From NCBI GenBank assembly GCA_965227095.1, contig CBDDFL010000002.1, positions 496,001 to 560,000 on the forward strand: DNA of 64,000 nucleotides, written 5' to 3'. The notes under the pieces are model-generated. The model had not been told where the DNA came from, made no database searches, and was given only the letters and a program-made list of their open reading frames with translations. The translations under genes and the position numbers were made by a program. The stretch comes from JANQMY01 sp965227095 (GTDB lineage: Bacteria > Pseudomonadota > Alphaproteobacteria > JANQMY01). Below, in pieces: positions 16,760-25,584 of the stretch. The stretch's first letter is position 1, and every line of letters begins with the position of its first letter.

Positions 16760-17557
16760 CTACTGAAAGTGTTCCTTGATCAAATTGTGCCGAGCTTCAA
16801 CGGCACCAAGCCATTCTTTATGCGTTATGATAAAGAGCTTGTCGGAGAACATGTCCGAGATGGCCAATTTCGCCACGTCGTCGGGTGACAGCACGCGTGA
16901 TAACTCCGCAGGCATATGAGAGTCGATTTCCTCGGCTTCCGTCTTTTGCTCTGCTTTCAGATCCATATCGGACTTGAGCAATTGTGTGTCCACCAACCCT
17001 GGGCAGATCACAGAGACACCAATGTTTCTCGGCTTTAGCTGTTCATGCAGGGATTCGGATAATCCAACGACGGCGTATTTCGTTGCTGTATACGGAGCGA
17101 AATCAGAAAAAGGGATCAGTCCGCCCATGGACGCTGTGTTCACAACGTACCGCTTGTCCGGCCGGTCGCACATGGTGGGTAGAAAAGCTTTTAACGCATA
17201 AGCCACACTGGACAAATTTATCGCGATCAATCGGTCCCATTGATCGGTCTGAACATCAGCCATGGCGGCTCGGAGAGCGGCCCCTGCATTGTTGAACAAG
17301 ACGTGGCAGTCGCCAAACTTTTCCATCGTTGCATCGGCAAGGGCTTGGAGCGACGCCGGGACCGCAACATCTGTTTCGGCCACCAATGTTGATTTACCAC
17401 TTGGATCCAGTTTAGACGCGACCTCCTTTGCTGCTTCCAGGTTTAGGTCGGCAAGTACGACCCGCGCACCTTTCACGGCACATTCTTTCGCTAAACTCGC
17501 GCCTATGCCGGATGCCGCACCTGTAATGACAACGACTTTCCCATCTAGATCGCTCAT
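16760..17557 (-). CDS. SDR oxidoreductase
   Basis: 265 residues, classical SDR with TGAASGIG, NNAG, and Tyr-Lys in APYTATKYAVVG, preceded by NTASMGG. The C-terminal stretch DKLFIITHKEW is shared with a decayed paralogue at 21693. The YTATK variant and the long tail place it among the SDRs often found with acyl-CoA enzymes. Substrate unknown; hydroxysteroid or hydroxyacyl-CoA are the options. It runs toward the acyl-CoA dehydrogenase pair and shares a 238-bp control region with the SDR at 17796. Confidence 0.85.
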   Translation of the reverse strand: MSDLDGKVVVITGAASGIGASLAKECAVKGARVVLADLNLEAAKEVASKLDPSGKSTLVAETDVAVPASLQALADATMEKFGDCHVLFNNAGAALRAAMADVQTDQWDRLIAINLSSVAYALKAFLPTMCDRPDKRYVVNTASMGGLIPFSDFAPYTATKYAVVGLSESLHEQLKPRNIGVSVICPGLVDTQLLKSDMDLKAEQKTEAEEIDSHMPAELSRVLSPDDVAKLAISDMFSDKLFIITHKEWLGAVEARHNLIKEHFQ

Positions 17558-17728
17558 TTTCTTGCCTATGTATTTGTTCTGAAAACATCAGCTCTGCAGA
17601 CTTGGATTGAGAGCTATGGAAGACAGCACCGTCTTTTGTGGATGTTCAGCCTCGTTGACGGGGGAGACTCTAGTGCGTCCACTTCCAGATACAAATTCGT
17701 TTTCTGCTCGTAATACGTCCTAGCCAAA

Positions 17729-17744
17729 GCGAGTATCAACTGAA
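17729..17744 (-). promoter_or_regulatory. Recurring CTCACTTTGWACTCGC motif, copy E
   Basis: On the minus strand this reads TTCAGTTGATACTCGC, followed by TTTGG; 12 of 16 bases match copy C, with TACTCGC intact. It lies between two divergent SDR genes. It is a weaker match, supported by its position in the same kind of promoter region. Confidence 0.4.
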
Positions 17745-17795
17745 CGACCCGCCGCAATATGATTTTCGTACAAAGGAAAAATCGGAGACTGCGGT

Positions 17796-18587
17796 ATGTC
17801 GGATGTTCTAAAAAACCGGTCTGCAATCATCACCGGGGCCGGTCAAGGGATTGGCCAAGGTGTTGCTCGAGCATTCGCCGCCGAGGGAGCGAAATTACTT
17901 ATTACACAACGCAGCCGTGACGCAGGTGAGGCTGAGGCCCAATATCTGAGAAGTACCTTTGGTGCGGACGTTGAGTTTTTGGAAACTGACGTTACCGATA
18001 AAAGCCAGGTAGACCGCATGGTGGCAACAGCCATCGAGAAATTCGGTGGCGTGGATATTCTCGTTAACAATGCAGGGGCGATCGCGACCAAACGGCTAGA
18101 AAATCATTCCGATGAGGAGATGGATTTTTATTTCGACACGAACTTCCGCAGCGTGTTTTGGGCGATGAAGGCGGTTTTTCCTCATATGAAGAACCGGTCC
18201 TATGGGCGGATCATTAATATGGGGTCGTTGAATGGTGTGAACGCGCATATGTACACGGCGGCCTACAACGCAAGTAAGGAGGCCATGCGCGCGTTGAGCA
18301 GAACCGCCGCTGTTGAGTGGGGGCAATATGGAATCACCGTGAACGTCATTTGCCCAGCGGTTTCTAGTCCTATGGCCGAAGCGTTTTTTGAAGAGAATCC
18401 AGAGTTTCTTAAATCTATCCTAGCTGACATTCCCGTTGGGCGGTTGGGAAATGCAGAGGCCGATGTTGGACCCGTTGCTCTTTTTCTCGCGAGCAAGGGA
18501 AGTCAATACTGCACAGGGGAAACAATGTTCGTAAGCGGAGGGTCTCATGTAAACGGGGTTTCCTGGCGGCCTCAAATCGAGGATTAG
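17796..18587 (+). CDS. SDR oxidoreductase
   Basis: 263 residues. Classical SDR with TGAGQGIGQG, NNAGAI, and the catalytic Ser-Tyr-Lys as MGSLNG and AYNASKEA. The substrate loop after CPAVSSPMAEAFF is long, and the C-terminus MFVSGGSHVNGVSWRP is atypical of fatty-acid reductases. No further specificity can be read. A ribosome site is not obvious (GGAGACTGCGGT). It is divergent from the SDR at 16760 and convergent with the Old Yellow Enzyme, with only 2 bp between the ends. Confidence 0.83.
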   Translation: MSDVLKNRSAIITGAGQGIGQGVARAFAAEGAKLLITQRSRDAGEAEAQYLRSTFGADVEFLETDVTDKSQVDRMVATAIEKFGGVDILVNNAGAIATKRLENHSDEEMDFYFDTNFRSVFWAMKAVFPHMKNRSYGRIINMGSLNGVNAHMYTAAYNASKEAMRALSRTAAVEWGQYGITVNVICPAVSSPMAEAFFEENPEFLKSILADIPVGRLGNAEADVGPVALFLASKGSQYCTGETMFVSGGSHVNGVSWRPQIED

Positions 18588-18589
18588 GT

Positions 18590-19885
18590 TTAGTTGCCTA
18601 GTGAAAGGTGTGCGGCAGCGCGCTGATAGTTTTCCTCACACGCCATCTCTAATGCAACGTGGCGGTCAATTTGCTCCTGCCAGTCAAAATTCTCTTCTGT
18701 GTCATGTCCATCGGCAAGACGGCGTATTTGATTGAAGTGATAACACGCGGCTATGTAGATATTCTTCAGTCTCGCTTCGGTATCCGTAAGGCCATTTGCA
18801 TCTTCTGATGACAAAGCGAATTGCTCGCCGGGCGAGAAAATTTCATCAACGTCTTTTGCAAGCAGCAGGTTGCAGAAGTTTGGGTCAAAGCATAACGGTC
18901 GGCCCAGGCCGATCATGTCGAGTGCTCCAGTCGCCAATGCCTCTTCCATCGCCAGTCTCGTTCGGAATCCACCGGTCACCAGAACCGGAATCCCTACACG
19001 TGGCCCCACTTGTTTTGCGAATTCAAGAAAGTAAGCCTCTCTCTTGGCCGTGGACCTTTCCTGTGTGTCGGCAATCGGTTTGAAAGATGTATCCAGACCC
19101 GCCATTCTTTGAGATTCGTAGTTACCACCTGAGATCTCCAGAAGATCTATGGTCGCCGATGCCAACCAGTCGACGACCTGTAAAGACTCTTCTTCCGTGA
19201 ACCCGCCTTTTTGAAAATCCGCGCTGTTCAATTTGACGGAAATGGGGAAGGAGCTTCCCACCGCTTGCCGTGTTTCATCGATGATGCGTCTTAGAAAACG
19301 CGCCCGATTTTCGAGCGGGCCACCCCATTGATCCGTCCGCCGGTTTGTGAGCGGGCTCAAAAATTGAGAAATGAGGTATCCGTGGGCTGCGTGAATTTGT
19401 ACTCCGCCGAAACCCGTATCCTGCGCAGTTCGAGCACAATGAACAAATCGAGAAATAATGTCTTCTATCTCGTCAGGTAGAAGAGCCCGTGTGTGTCCAT
19501 CTTTGCCCGGAATGGTGTTTTCAGAGGCTGAGACAAACTGTTCCGTACCGGTGCCGGATTGCCTGCCAGTATGATTTATTTGCATCCAAACTTGGGCGCC
19601 ATTCTCACGGCCTGCCGCGGCAAGGGCAGAGAGTTCTTCTTGTCCCCCATTGTCGTCGATAGCAATATTGCCAGGCCGTTCCAAAAACCGTCTGTCGACT
19701 AAAACGTTCCCGGTCATTAAGAGCCCAGCACCACCTTCTGCCCAGATGCGGTACAAATTGGCGTGCTTATCGGTTGCGCGATTATGTTCCGACGCTATGC
19801 CCTCCGTCATCGCGGATTTCACGATCCTGTTCTTGAGGGTGACCCCACACGGCAAGGTTATGGGTGAGTTTAGGTTGGTGGTCAT
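18590..19885 (-). CDS. NADH:flavin oxidoreductase (Old Yellow Enzyme family)
   Basis: 431 residues from ATG 19885; a TTG at 19900 is also in frame and neither has a good ribosome site. FMN-dependent TIM-barrel reductase of activated C=C bonds. Seen: INHTGRQ (FMN region), IHAAHGYLISQFLSPLTNRRTDQWGG-type motif with the His-Ala-Ala-His pair, the Arg of KNRIV and SVKLN, and GLGRPL for phosphate binding. The C-terminal 80 residues are predicted helical and lack the 4Fe-4S cysteine cluster of the two-domain dienoyl-CoA reductases. In a steroid cluster it may reduce Delta1, Delta4 or Delta6 ketones. A fragment of a paralogue is at 21795. Confidence 0.87.
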   Translation of the reverse strand: MTTNLNSPITLPCGVTLKNRIVKSAMTEGIASEHNRATDKHANLYRIWAEGGAGLLMTGNVLVDRRFLERPGNIAIDDNGGQEELSALAAAGRENGAQVWMQINHTGRQSGTGTEQFVSASENTIPGKDGHTRALLPDEIEDIISRFVHCARTAQDTGFGGVQIHAAHGYLISQFLSPLTNRRTDQWGGPLENRARFLRRIIDETRQAVGSSFPISVKLNSADFQKGGFTEEESLQVVDWLASATIDLLEISGGNYESQRMAGLDTSFKPIADTQERSTAKREAYFLEFAKQVGPRVGIPVLVTGGFRTRLAMEEALATGALDMIGLGRPLCFDPNFCNLLLAKDVDEIFSPGEQFALSSEDANGLTDTEARLKNIYIAACYHFNQIRRLADGHDTEENFDWQEQIDRHVALEMACEENYQRAAAHLSLGN

Positions 19886-19900
19886 GAATTGAACACTCAA

Positions 19901-20708
19901 GAATTTCTAGAATTACCAAACGAAGAATGATGGGTGTATACTTGGACTGTCATGGAACGGAAATTGGTGGGAGCCAATGCCATCCCCATCCCGATAGTGG
20001 GAGAGGACATTGTCACCGTAAGTGTTTGCTCAGTTCAACTCACTATCGGTCATGTTTTGACTGTGTCGGTCGGTGACAAGTAGATAGACAAACCATCATT
20101 GCAGTTTTTTCTTCAGGCTGTTCCGCTCATCATCTTTCCACATGCGCTGTTAGGCGAGTGAACCTCCGACCAATCGATCTATTTGTTTTGTACGGATGAG
20201 CCACGGATTGAACAGTAGTTCTTCAGTGAGCGGTGACGGCCTGGTATTTTGTTGGTCGAATTTTACTCTCTGCAGTGACAAAGTGCCATCAAAGGCCCAG
20301 TTCAGTATTGACCTGGCACTCAGACATCATGAGGTTTTCACGGTCAGAAAGACAAAATCGTCTTCCCTGTGTCCAGGCGGCGCATCAGTAACGGTTGGCT
20401 GACCGGAAGACGAGCGGACAAGACCGAAAACAGTGATTGTCCGAAAAAACGTTGGCGGTGGGGGCGGTTTTTGGCGAACTAGCCTCCGCTCAATTCACTG
20501 CAAAACAGCGAAAAAATGAAACTTCCGCAAATTTGGACCGATTTGAGGGGGCCTCATGCGCAGAAAACCAGAACGCCGCCACAACAGGACATAAAACCAG
20601 GACAAACCAACTGGGAAAATTCTACCAAAACGGGCAGTTAATACTCATTTCATGATCCAACCATCAGAGTTCCTGGACCGCCGACTGGGGGCTGGTCAGT
20701 TTGCGACC
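19901..20708. other. 808-bp stretch with no recognised gene
   Basis: Upstream of the Old Yellow Enzyme. Short open frames on the plus strand (20196 and 20437) have no ribosome site and no family resemblance. At 20029-20043 there is a degenerate relative of the recurring motif (CTCAGTTCAACTCAC). The stretch may be the remains of an older gene, but I cannot match its translation to anything. Confidence 0.4.
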
Positions 20709-21224
20709 TCAATTCGCCACGACAACACCGGGTGTTTCGCCGGTGTTTGTGCCGTCCCTGTACGTGGGTACCCCATTAACTAGCACTGCTTTCATGCCTT
20801 CCACATGCGTGACACGCCGCCAACCCCCGTCGGGCATGTCATTCACAACATCATAGCGTTCGCGATTGTACCCCAATGCCTCATAATCATAGATCATTAG
20901 CTCGGCGGTTTTGCCTTCCCTAATGTGTCCACGGTCTTCCAGTCCGAAGATCTCTGAAGTTCGCCCGCTCATGTAGTGATGCACTTGTTCTAGCGTGCAT
21001 GCGTTGGTCTCACGCGTAAGCCAAACGATCATATCCGTAGACCAATGGCCAATCGACAAAAATTTGTTGTGCGCTCCTCCGTCGCTGAGGCCTGGTAACA
21101 CGCGTGGGTTAGAGAGAACCTCGGAAATGTATTCGGAGTTTGTACCGCCGGCCCCTCCTCGAAACCGAACCGAGTTTTCACGCGATAGAGAGACACTTTG
21201 CAGGAATTGGGGAATTGCGCCCAA
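20709..21224 (-). pseudogene. Truncated N-acyl-D-amino-acid deacylase-type amidohydrolase
   Basis: The frame encodes only the last third of a D-aminoacylase-type amidohydrolase: the metal-site segment GLSDGGAHNKFL, then GRTSEIFGLEDRGHIREGKTAELMIYDYE and DGGWRRVTHVEGMKAVLVNGVPT, ending TGETPG. Intact family members have about 550-580 residues, with two further metal-binding segments at the N-terminus; here only about 155 residues are homologous, and upstream the frame loses similarity and meets the tRNA. It is a remnant, probably cut by the same rearrangement that created the neighbouring fragments. Confidence 0.8.
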
Positions 21225-21332
21225 GTAGGGCTAAATTGGCGTTTGGCTATTCGAGGTCTTTTCGGAAAGGCGCCCAAGTTTCAATGCCTTGGGCTGGCGG
21301 CTAATCCACAGAGTGAATTTCGCGAAGGGTGC

Positions 21333-21422
<90 letters not shown>

Positions 21423-21439
21423 TTATCCAGCTGTTTCCA

Positions 21440-21581
21440 CATCCTGTCAGCAGTGCGACCAATGATGGATTGAAACAACGGGCTGGCGCGACCGTCGATT
21501 TTCTGAAGATCACGGTGCTGCAGGGATAAGGGCAGACGCGTCCTTGGTCTCACTTCCCGTCAGATGCGCGTCGACTTAACC
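21440..21581 (+). repeat. 142-bp copy of the selenoprotein gene 3' end
   Basis: Repeats 27106-27247 with about ten differences. It encodes the last 30 or so codons of the UGSC selenoprotein (SSATNDGLKQRAGATVDFLK) with its stop, and then non-coding sequence. No start or upstream part is present, so it is a gene fragment. It lies 18 bp from the 5' end of tRNA-Ser. Confidence 0.88.
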
Positions 21582-21629
21582 GCCTGATCAACTGCGCGGG
21601 ATGACTTGCGGCCCGTCACCTTGTGTTTC
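21576..21629 (+). repeat. 54-bp duplicated segment, decayed copy
   Basis: One mismatch against 16649-16702. It joins the selenoprotein fragment on its left to SDR and Old Yellow Enzyme fragments on its right; the two repeats overlap by a few bases (TTAACC) at the junction. Confidence 0.85.
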
Positions 21630-21692
21630 GCTCAACGCCGTTTTTTGTTACTGGGCGATGTTGTTTCAATTCGCTGTCAGAGTTGAGACACC

Positions 21693-21790
21693 TTACTGGA
21701 AGTGTTTCGTTATCCAGTCATGCCACGCTTGAACGGCATCAATCTCCTCTTTGTGGGTGATGATATAGAGATTGTCGGCGAGCGTATGCG
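21693..21790 (-). pseudogene. SDR C-terminal fragment
   Basis: The minus strand encodes LADNLYIITHKEEIDAVQAW and a tail ending KHFQ, then TAA at 21695-21693. This is the paralogue of the last 30 residues of the SDR at 16760 (SDKLFIITHKEWLGAVEA, EHFQ). The upstream part of the gene is missing. The sequence has diverged by more than a recent copy would, so the duplication is old. Confidence 0.8.
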
Positions 21791-21794
21791 ATTA

Positions 21795-21935
21795 CCCATG
21801 GCTGGTACGGAGTGGTGTATCCATCAGTGGCACGATTGTGGTTGAACGCTATACCTTCCGTCATCGGAGGTATTGCGATCCTGTTTTTGATAGCGTTACT
21901 GCACAGTAAGGCTATGGGGCGCTTAGGTGCGCCGT
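21795..21935 (-). pseudogene. Old Yellow Enzyme N-terminal fragment
   Basis: The minus-strand frame encodes KNRIAIPPMTEGIAFNHNRATDG, a clear paralogue of KNRIVKSAMTEGIASEHNRATDK near the N-terminus of the protein at 18590. The rest of the enzyme is absent. It lies directly against the SDR fragment, so a deletion fused the C-terminus of one gene to the N-terminus of the other, keeping the gene order of 16.7-19.9 kb. Confidence 0.8.
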
Positions 21936-23071
21936 CGAAAATAGGGCTGAACGAGGCGTCGGTACGACAAAGCAAGTCCGGTATAGACGAGGAAGCAAGC
22001 CGCCAGGGAGGCAAGCCCGGCGATGGTTGATCCAATAAAACCGAACTGTTCGCCCGTATGTAAGAATCGCACAAACATACGTGCCTGTTGTGCATTCGTC
22101 ATGTCTTCATAGCGTTGTACGCTGGTGATGGTTTCCCGTACGCGGTCGTAGACAAGTGTCGTTCGTTGTTCCGGCAGGATGCCGTTACCCGTGTTCACCA
22201 GCAGGCGCACCTGCGGTGCTTGCGTCTGCACAGGCATCACCAAACGTATGGAGGTCCACGTGTCGTTGTGGCCCTTCGCGGCGTTGAAGGCGGATTGCAA
22301 TGAGGCCAGTTGTTTGCCCTCAGGCAAGCTCGCTGTTTCGCCTTGAAGGGATGCACCGGAAAGGAAGGGCGGGCCTTCCTGCGCAGGCGCGGTCTCGCCA
22401 TAGGCGTCGTACAAAAAACGGTTGGCCCATGGGTAGGAGATGATGACGCCCGTCAACACCACCAGAAACAATGGAACAAGACACCAAAAGCCGAACACAT
22501 GGTGCCAATTGAAGTCCCGGGCTTTGGCCGTTGGGTAGCGTTTGGCGAAGACCAGATTCATTTTCAAGAACGGCCACTTCAAGACGCGCGGGAACCACAA
22601 ATACAATCCGCTCACAATCAGAAAAAGAAGAACAAGGTTGGATGCGGCCATCAGCGTATGACCAAGTCCGTTTCGGCCTGTAGCAAGAGAGCGGTGTATG
22701 CTGACAATCGCATGCATGATGAACTCAACGGTGGCTGCCTGGCTGTCGAGCAGCTCTCCGGAATAGGGATTGATGTCCAGTCGTGTTTCACCCAACAAAT
22801 AGACCGTAACTGGCGCATCTTCCCGGCGGTCCACTCCGAGAAGCATCAATTTGGCTCTCGAAGATTTTTCAATCGCAATCGACGCCAGCTCATCCACAGA
22901 CAATCGGTTTCGTGTGTCGTCTATGTCTACCGATTGAAAGTCTTCAACCCAGTGGATGATTTTGTGTTCATAGGTGAGCAGTACGCCGGTGAGGGACATG
23001 ATAAAGACAAACAGTCCAACACCGACGCCGACGACAAGATGAGACCAAAAAATGGCCTGGCGAAATGCCAT
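21923..23071 (-). CDS. PepSY-associated transmembrane protein
   Basis: 382 residues, PepSY_TM family of inner-membrane proteins. Four to five membrane segments are visible: residues 8-33 (HLVVGVGVGLFVFIMSLTGVLL), about 140-162 (LMAASNLVLLFLIVSGLYLWF), about 192-215 (FWCLVPLFLVVLTGVIISY) and about 350-370. A periplasmic PepSY-like domain lies between the first two. Conserved His residues (HAIVSIHRSL, WHHVFG) suggest haem or metal contact; family members act as ferric-siderophore reductases or haem-linked uptake partners. It follows the TonB receptor by about 50 bp with a hairpin between them, so the pair is probably one iron-uptake operon. Its last codons abut the Old Yellow Enzyme fragment. 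Confidence 0.85.
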   Translation of the reverse strand: MAFRQAIFWSHLVVGVGVGLFVFIMSLTGVLLTYEHKIIHWVEDFQSVDIDDTRNRLSVDELASIAIEKSSRAKLMLLGVDRREDAPVTVYLLGETRLDINPYSGELLDSQAATVEFIMHAIVSIHRSLATGRNGLGHTLMAASNLVLLFLIVSGLYLWFPRVLKWPFLKMNLVFAKRYPTAKARDFNWHHVFGFWCLVPLFLVVLTGVIISYPWANRFLYDAYGETAPAQEGPPFLSGASLQGETASLPEGKQLASLQSAFNAAKGHNDTWTSIRLVMPVQTQAPQVRLLVNTGNGILPEQRTTLVYDRVRETITSVQRYEDMTNAQQARMFVRFLHTGEQFGFIGSTIAGLASLAACFLVYTGLALSYRRLVQPYFRRRT

Positions 23072-23087
23072 GTGCTGTACCCTTCGA

Positions 23088-23113
23088 CGATGGGGGCTAA
23101 GTAGCCCCCATCG
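23088..23113 (-). terminator. Intercistronic hairpin between TonB receptor and PepSY gene
   Basis: CGATGGGGGCT pairs perfectly with AGCCCCCATCG (11 bp) around a 4-nt loop. There is no T run after it, so it is not a classical terminator. Within an operon such a hairpin usually lowers distal expression or protects the upstream message, which suits high receptor and low permease amounts. Confidence 0.6.
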
Positions 23114-23121
23114 GCACGTTG

Positions 23122-25191
23122 CTAGAATGTGACGGAAGCGGTCACTTTGAAGTTTCGCCCTGGTTCCACGTCATCAAGATCGAGCGGACCAAACACCGGG
23201 TGATCGGTAAACCCAAGCCGTGAGGCATGCGATGTGTAGGTTCTGTCCAGAATGTTGTCGATACCGGCCGTTACTGACGTGCCTGTTAGATCGAATGGAT
23301 CGTCCCATCGTGCCATGAGGTTGTGGACATGATAGGAGGATTTTTCTTCCCCCAGGCTCGTTTCTTTCCGGGCGACAAAAATGCCGTTCAACGAGACCAC
23401 AATGCCAAGGTCATCCCACGTATGGGAAATTTCGTAGGCGGTCGTGTCACCAACTTCCCGAAAGCTTTCTGAAACTGCGGCGGTGTTTAGATTGTCCGTA
23501 TCAAAATCAGCAATATTGTGCGACACAAAAAAGTCGAATCCGTGGTACCGCGCATTTAGGCTCGCCTCGAGACCTTTGATGACGATTTCACCTAAGTTCT
23601 CATCTTGAGTCTCGCCCGTTAAAGACCCAGGAACATCAACTTCGCCAATATAACCATCGACGGTGGTTCTGAAAAAATTGGCACCTAGGCCAAGGGCCAC
23701 ATCATTCACATTTTTGGTGAAGCGGAAGCCGACTTCCACGTTCTTACCTTCTTCCGCGTCAAGGTCCGGATTGGCAATCTTATTGCCGCCCGCCCCGATG
23801 AACGGTTCTGCTAATTCTGGGCCTTGAAATATCTCTGTGTAACTCGCAAGCAATCGAAGGCCGTCAATGGGTTCCAATTCCGCACCAATACCAAAGGTTA
23901 CGTCATCGAAGTCCGCGCTTTCATTCGTTGCCAGATAGGTGACTTCATAATCTGTATACCGAATGCCGGGGCGCACTCTTAGCCAATCGGTAATTGCGAT
24001 TTCATCTTCAACAAAGAAGGCCAGCGTTTGTGCTTCCTGAACGATAGGGGGTGTGCCGGCAATCAAATCAGAAAAGAAGCTGAGTTCCTGGTCAAAAAAT
24101 TCACCGCCATATTTGAACGTATGAATAAAGGGGCCGGCGGCGATTTGTGATGTAGCAATAATGTTTACGCCTTGGTTGTCTGCCTCAGCCTTTTTTAAGG
24201 TCCTCAAAACGCTTGGCGGGCCCGGAATGCCAGGATTCCGTTCGTCCCGCGTCAATTTGAGATCATGCATATAGTATGTGGCGTCAAGCTGAAACAATTC
24301 CCCCAAATCCAATGCATAGGAGAAGTTGAAGGTTTCACGTATATATTCGGTCGGGAGAAGGATGTCGCCGGTGATGGCCTGGTTTGTCAGGACACCCATG
24401 TCCGGCCGTTGGGTATAGTCGCCTTCGTCCTTAAGCCGGTCATAGCTAAACTGAAAACGTTGATTATCTGTGGGTGTGAAGCCAATTTTCGCCAGGAGAT
24501 TGCCCGTGTCCCCATCTGACCCAATGGTTTCGCGGTCGGAACCGTCCTTGAAATTGTCGCGGTCTACGTAGTTGAAATAAACCAAGGCATCAACATAGTC
24601 CGTAAACTGACCGTATGCCGTCGCAGATGCTGAATATTGGGCGTTGCTGTTGTACGAGCCCATAAGGCGGGCGCCGACATTACGGTCTGTTGTTTCCAAC
24701 AGATCCGCCGCCGTTTTGGTTTCAAATCGAACGGCACCGCCGATGCCACCATAGGCGACCGAATTCGACCCAACTTGAATATCGGCTGACTTCAAAATGT
24801 CCGGGTTGATCAGCAAGTTTCCGATGTGATGATACAAATAGTTCGTTTGGAGAGCGCCATCGACGTAGATCGACAGCTCGCGGTCGTCCAGGCCGCGAAT
24901 GTTAATCCTGGAATTGACGGAATGGGTCCCGCCAATGTCCACGCCGGGAACAATGCGCAGCAAGTCTGACAGGTGATCCGCTTGCCGAAACGCAATTTCA
25001 TCTTCATCAATGGTCAACAAATCTGACCGAACGGCGGTTCCCCACACGACGATTTCATCATGCGCTTCGCCATCTGGCGCGCCGGCTTCCGCCGCGCCGT
25101 TCGTATCCTGAGCCGCCACAGTGTTTTGTGCCAGCATCGAAAAGACCAAAGCTGTGGCGAAACATGTGCCACCCCATCGCATCCCCTGCAT
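23122..25191 (-). CDS. TonB-dependent outer-membrane receptor
   Basis: 689 residues from ATG 25191 (AAAGG 9 nt before it; a TTG at 25200 is in frame). Signal peptide up to TVAAQ. The plug domain begins with a TonB-box-like stretch (DEIVVWGTAVRSDLLTID), followed by IVPGVDIGGTHSVNSRINIRGL and SVAYGGIGGAVRFETK. The rest is a 22-strand barrel ending in VTASVTF with the terminal Phe needed for insertion. It imports ferric siderophore or haem; the plug has no haem-type FRAP/NPNL motif that I could see. A Fur-like site lies 60 bp upstream. Confidence 0.9.
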   Translation of the reverse strand: MQGMRWGGTCFATALVFSMLAQNTVAAQDTNGAAEAGAPDGEAHDEIVVWGTAVRSDLLTIDEDEIAFRQADHLSDLLRIVPGVDIGGTHSVNSRINIRGLDDRELSIYVDGALQTNYLYHHIGNLLINPDILKSADIQVGSNSVAYGGIGGAVRFETKTAADLLETTDRNVGARLMGSYNSNAQYSASATAYGQFTDYVDALVYFNYVDRDNFKDGSDRETIGSDGDTGNLLAKIGFTPTDNQRFQFSYDRLKDEGDYTQRPDMGVLTNQAITGDILLPTEYIRETFNFSYALDLGELFQLDATYYMHDLKLTRDERNPGIPGPPSVLRTLKKAEADNQGVNIIATSQIAAGPFIHTFKYGGEFFDQELSFFSDLIAGTPPIVQEAQTLAFFVEDEIAITDWLRVRPGIRYTDYEVTYLATNESADFDDVTFGIGAELEPIDGLRLLASYTEIFQGPELAEPFIGAGGNKIANPDLDAEEGKNVEVGFRFTKNVNDVALGLGANFFRTTVDGYIGEVDVPGSLTGETQDENLGEIVIKGLEASLNARYHGFDFFVSHNIADFDTDNLNTAAVSESFREVGDTTAYEISHTWDDLGIVVSLNGIFVARKETSLGEEKSSYHVHNLMARWDDPFDLTGTSVTAGIDNILDRTYTSHASRLGFTDHPVFGPLDLDDVEPGRNFKVTASVTF

Positions 25192-25249
25192 TTCAAGCAA
25201 CCTTTGTTAGTTTAACATTAGATGGTCTTGCCCCATTGGATTGAATAAC

Positions 25250-25264
25250 TGAGAATGACTCGCA
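25250..25264 (-). promoter_or_regulatory. Possible Fur-type box of the receptor operon
   Basis: TGCGAGTCATTCTCA on the minus strand is a 7-1-7 imperfect palindrome (five of seven arm positions pair), close to alphaproteobacterial Fur sites of the type TGCAANTNNTTNGCA. It lies about 60 bp upstream of the receptor start. It shares ACTCGC with the recurring steroid motif by chance on its other strand. Confidence 0.4.
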
Positions 25265-25584
25265 GAGTCAATCGCAAAAATGTGATCAAGGCGTGATCTG
25301 GAGGCTGGGAAGGGGGTTTTTGCGGGGGAGACGGCGTCTGGGAGGGCCAGAGATCTTAAATGCCTATGTGGCGGAGCGGACCTCCTCACCTAATTGCCCA
25401 AAAAACGCTGATCACTTCTTTGAGGCAATCAGTAGCGTGAGGCGACGCAAAGGTAGGCGATTTTCAAAGGAAAATGCGTCAGGGATCGTAGGAAGGTCAC
25501 GGCTGACGGACGGGCGCGCGTCTTGACATCACTCAGTGGTGTGCGGACTGTGGTAGGCACACACGCTTCACCGAAAGGGGCTTT
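25265..25584. other. Intergenic region before the selenoprotein unit
   Basis: About 320 bp between two divergent genes with no gene that I can support. A GTGTGC...GCACAC inverted repeat (25539-25544 and 25557-25562) and a TTGACA at 25523 lie close to the start of the next gene and may be its promoter region; no good -10 box follows at the usual distance. Confidence 0.35.

Noticed and set aside
20029..20043. Sixth copy of the recurring motif before the Old Yellow Enzyme
   Set aside because: One base shorter and only the outer parts match; too degenerate to list with the others.
22310..23104. 264-residue plus-strand ORF opposite the PepSY gene
   Set aside because: Opposite strand of a membrane protein with clear family motifs; composition is His/Arg/Gln-rich as expected of a shadow frame.
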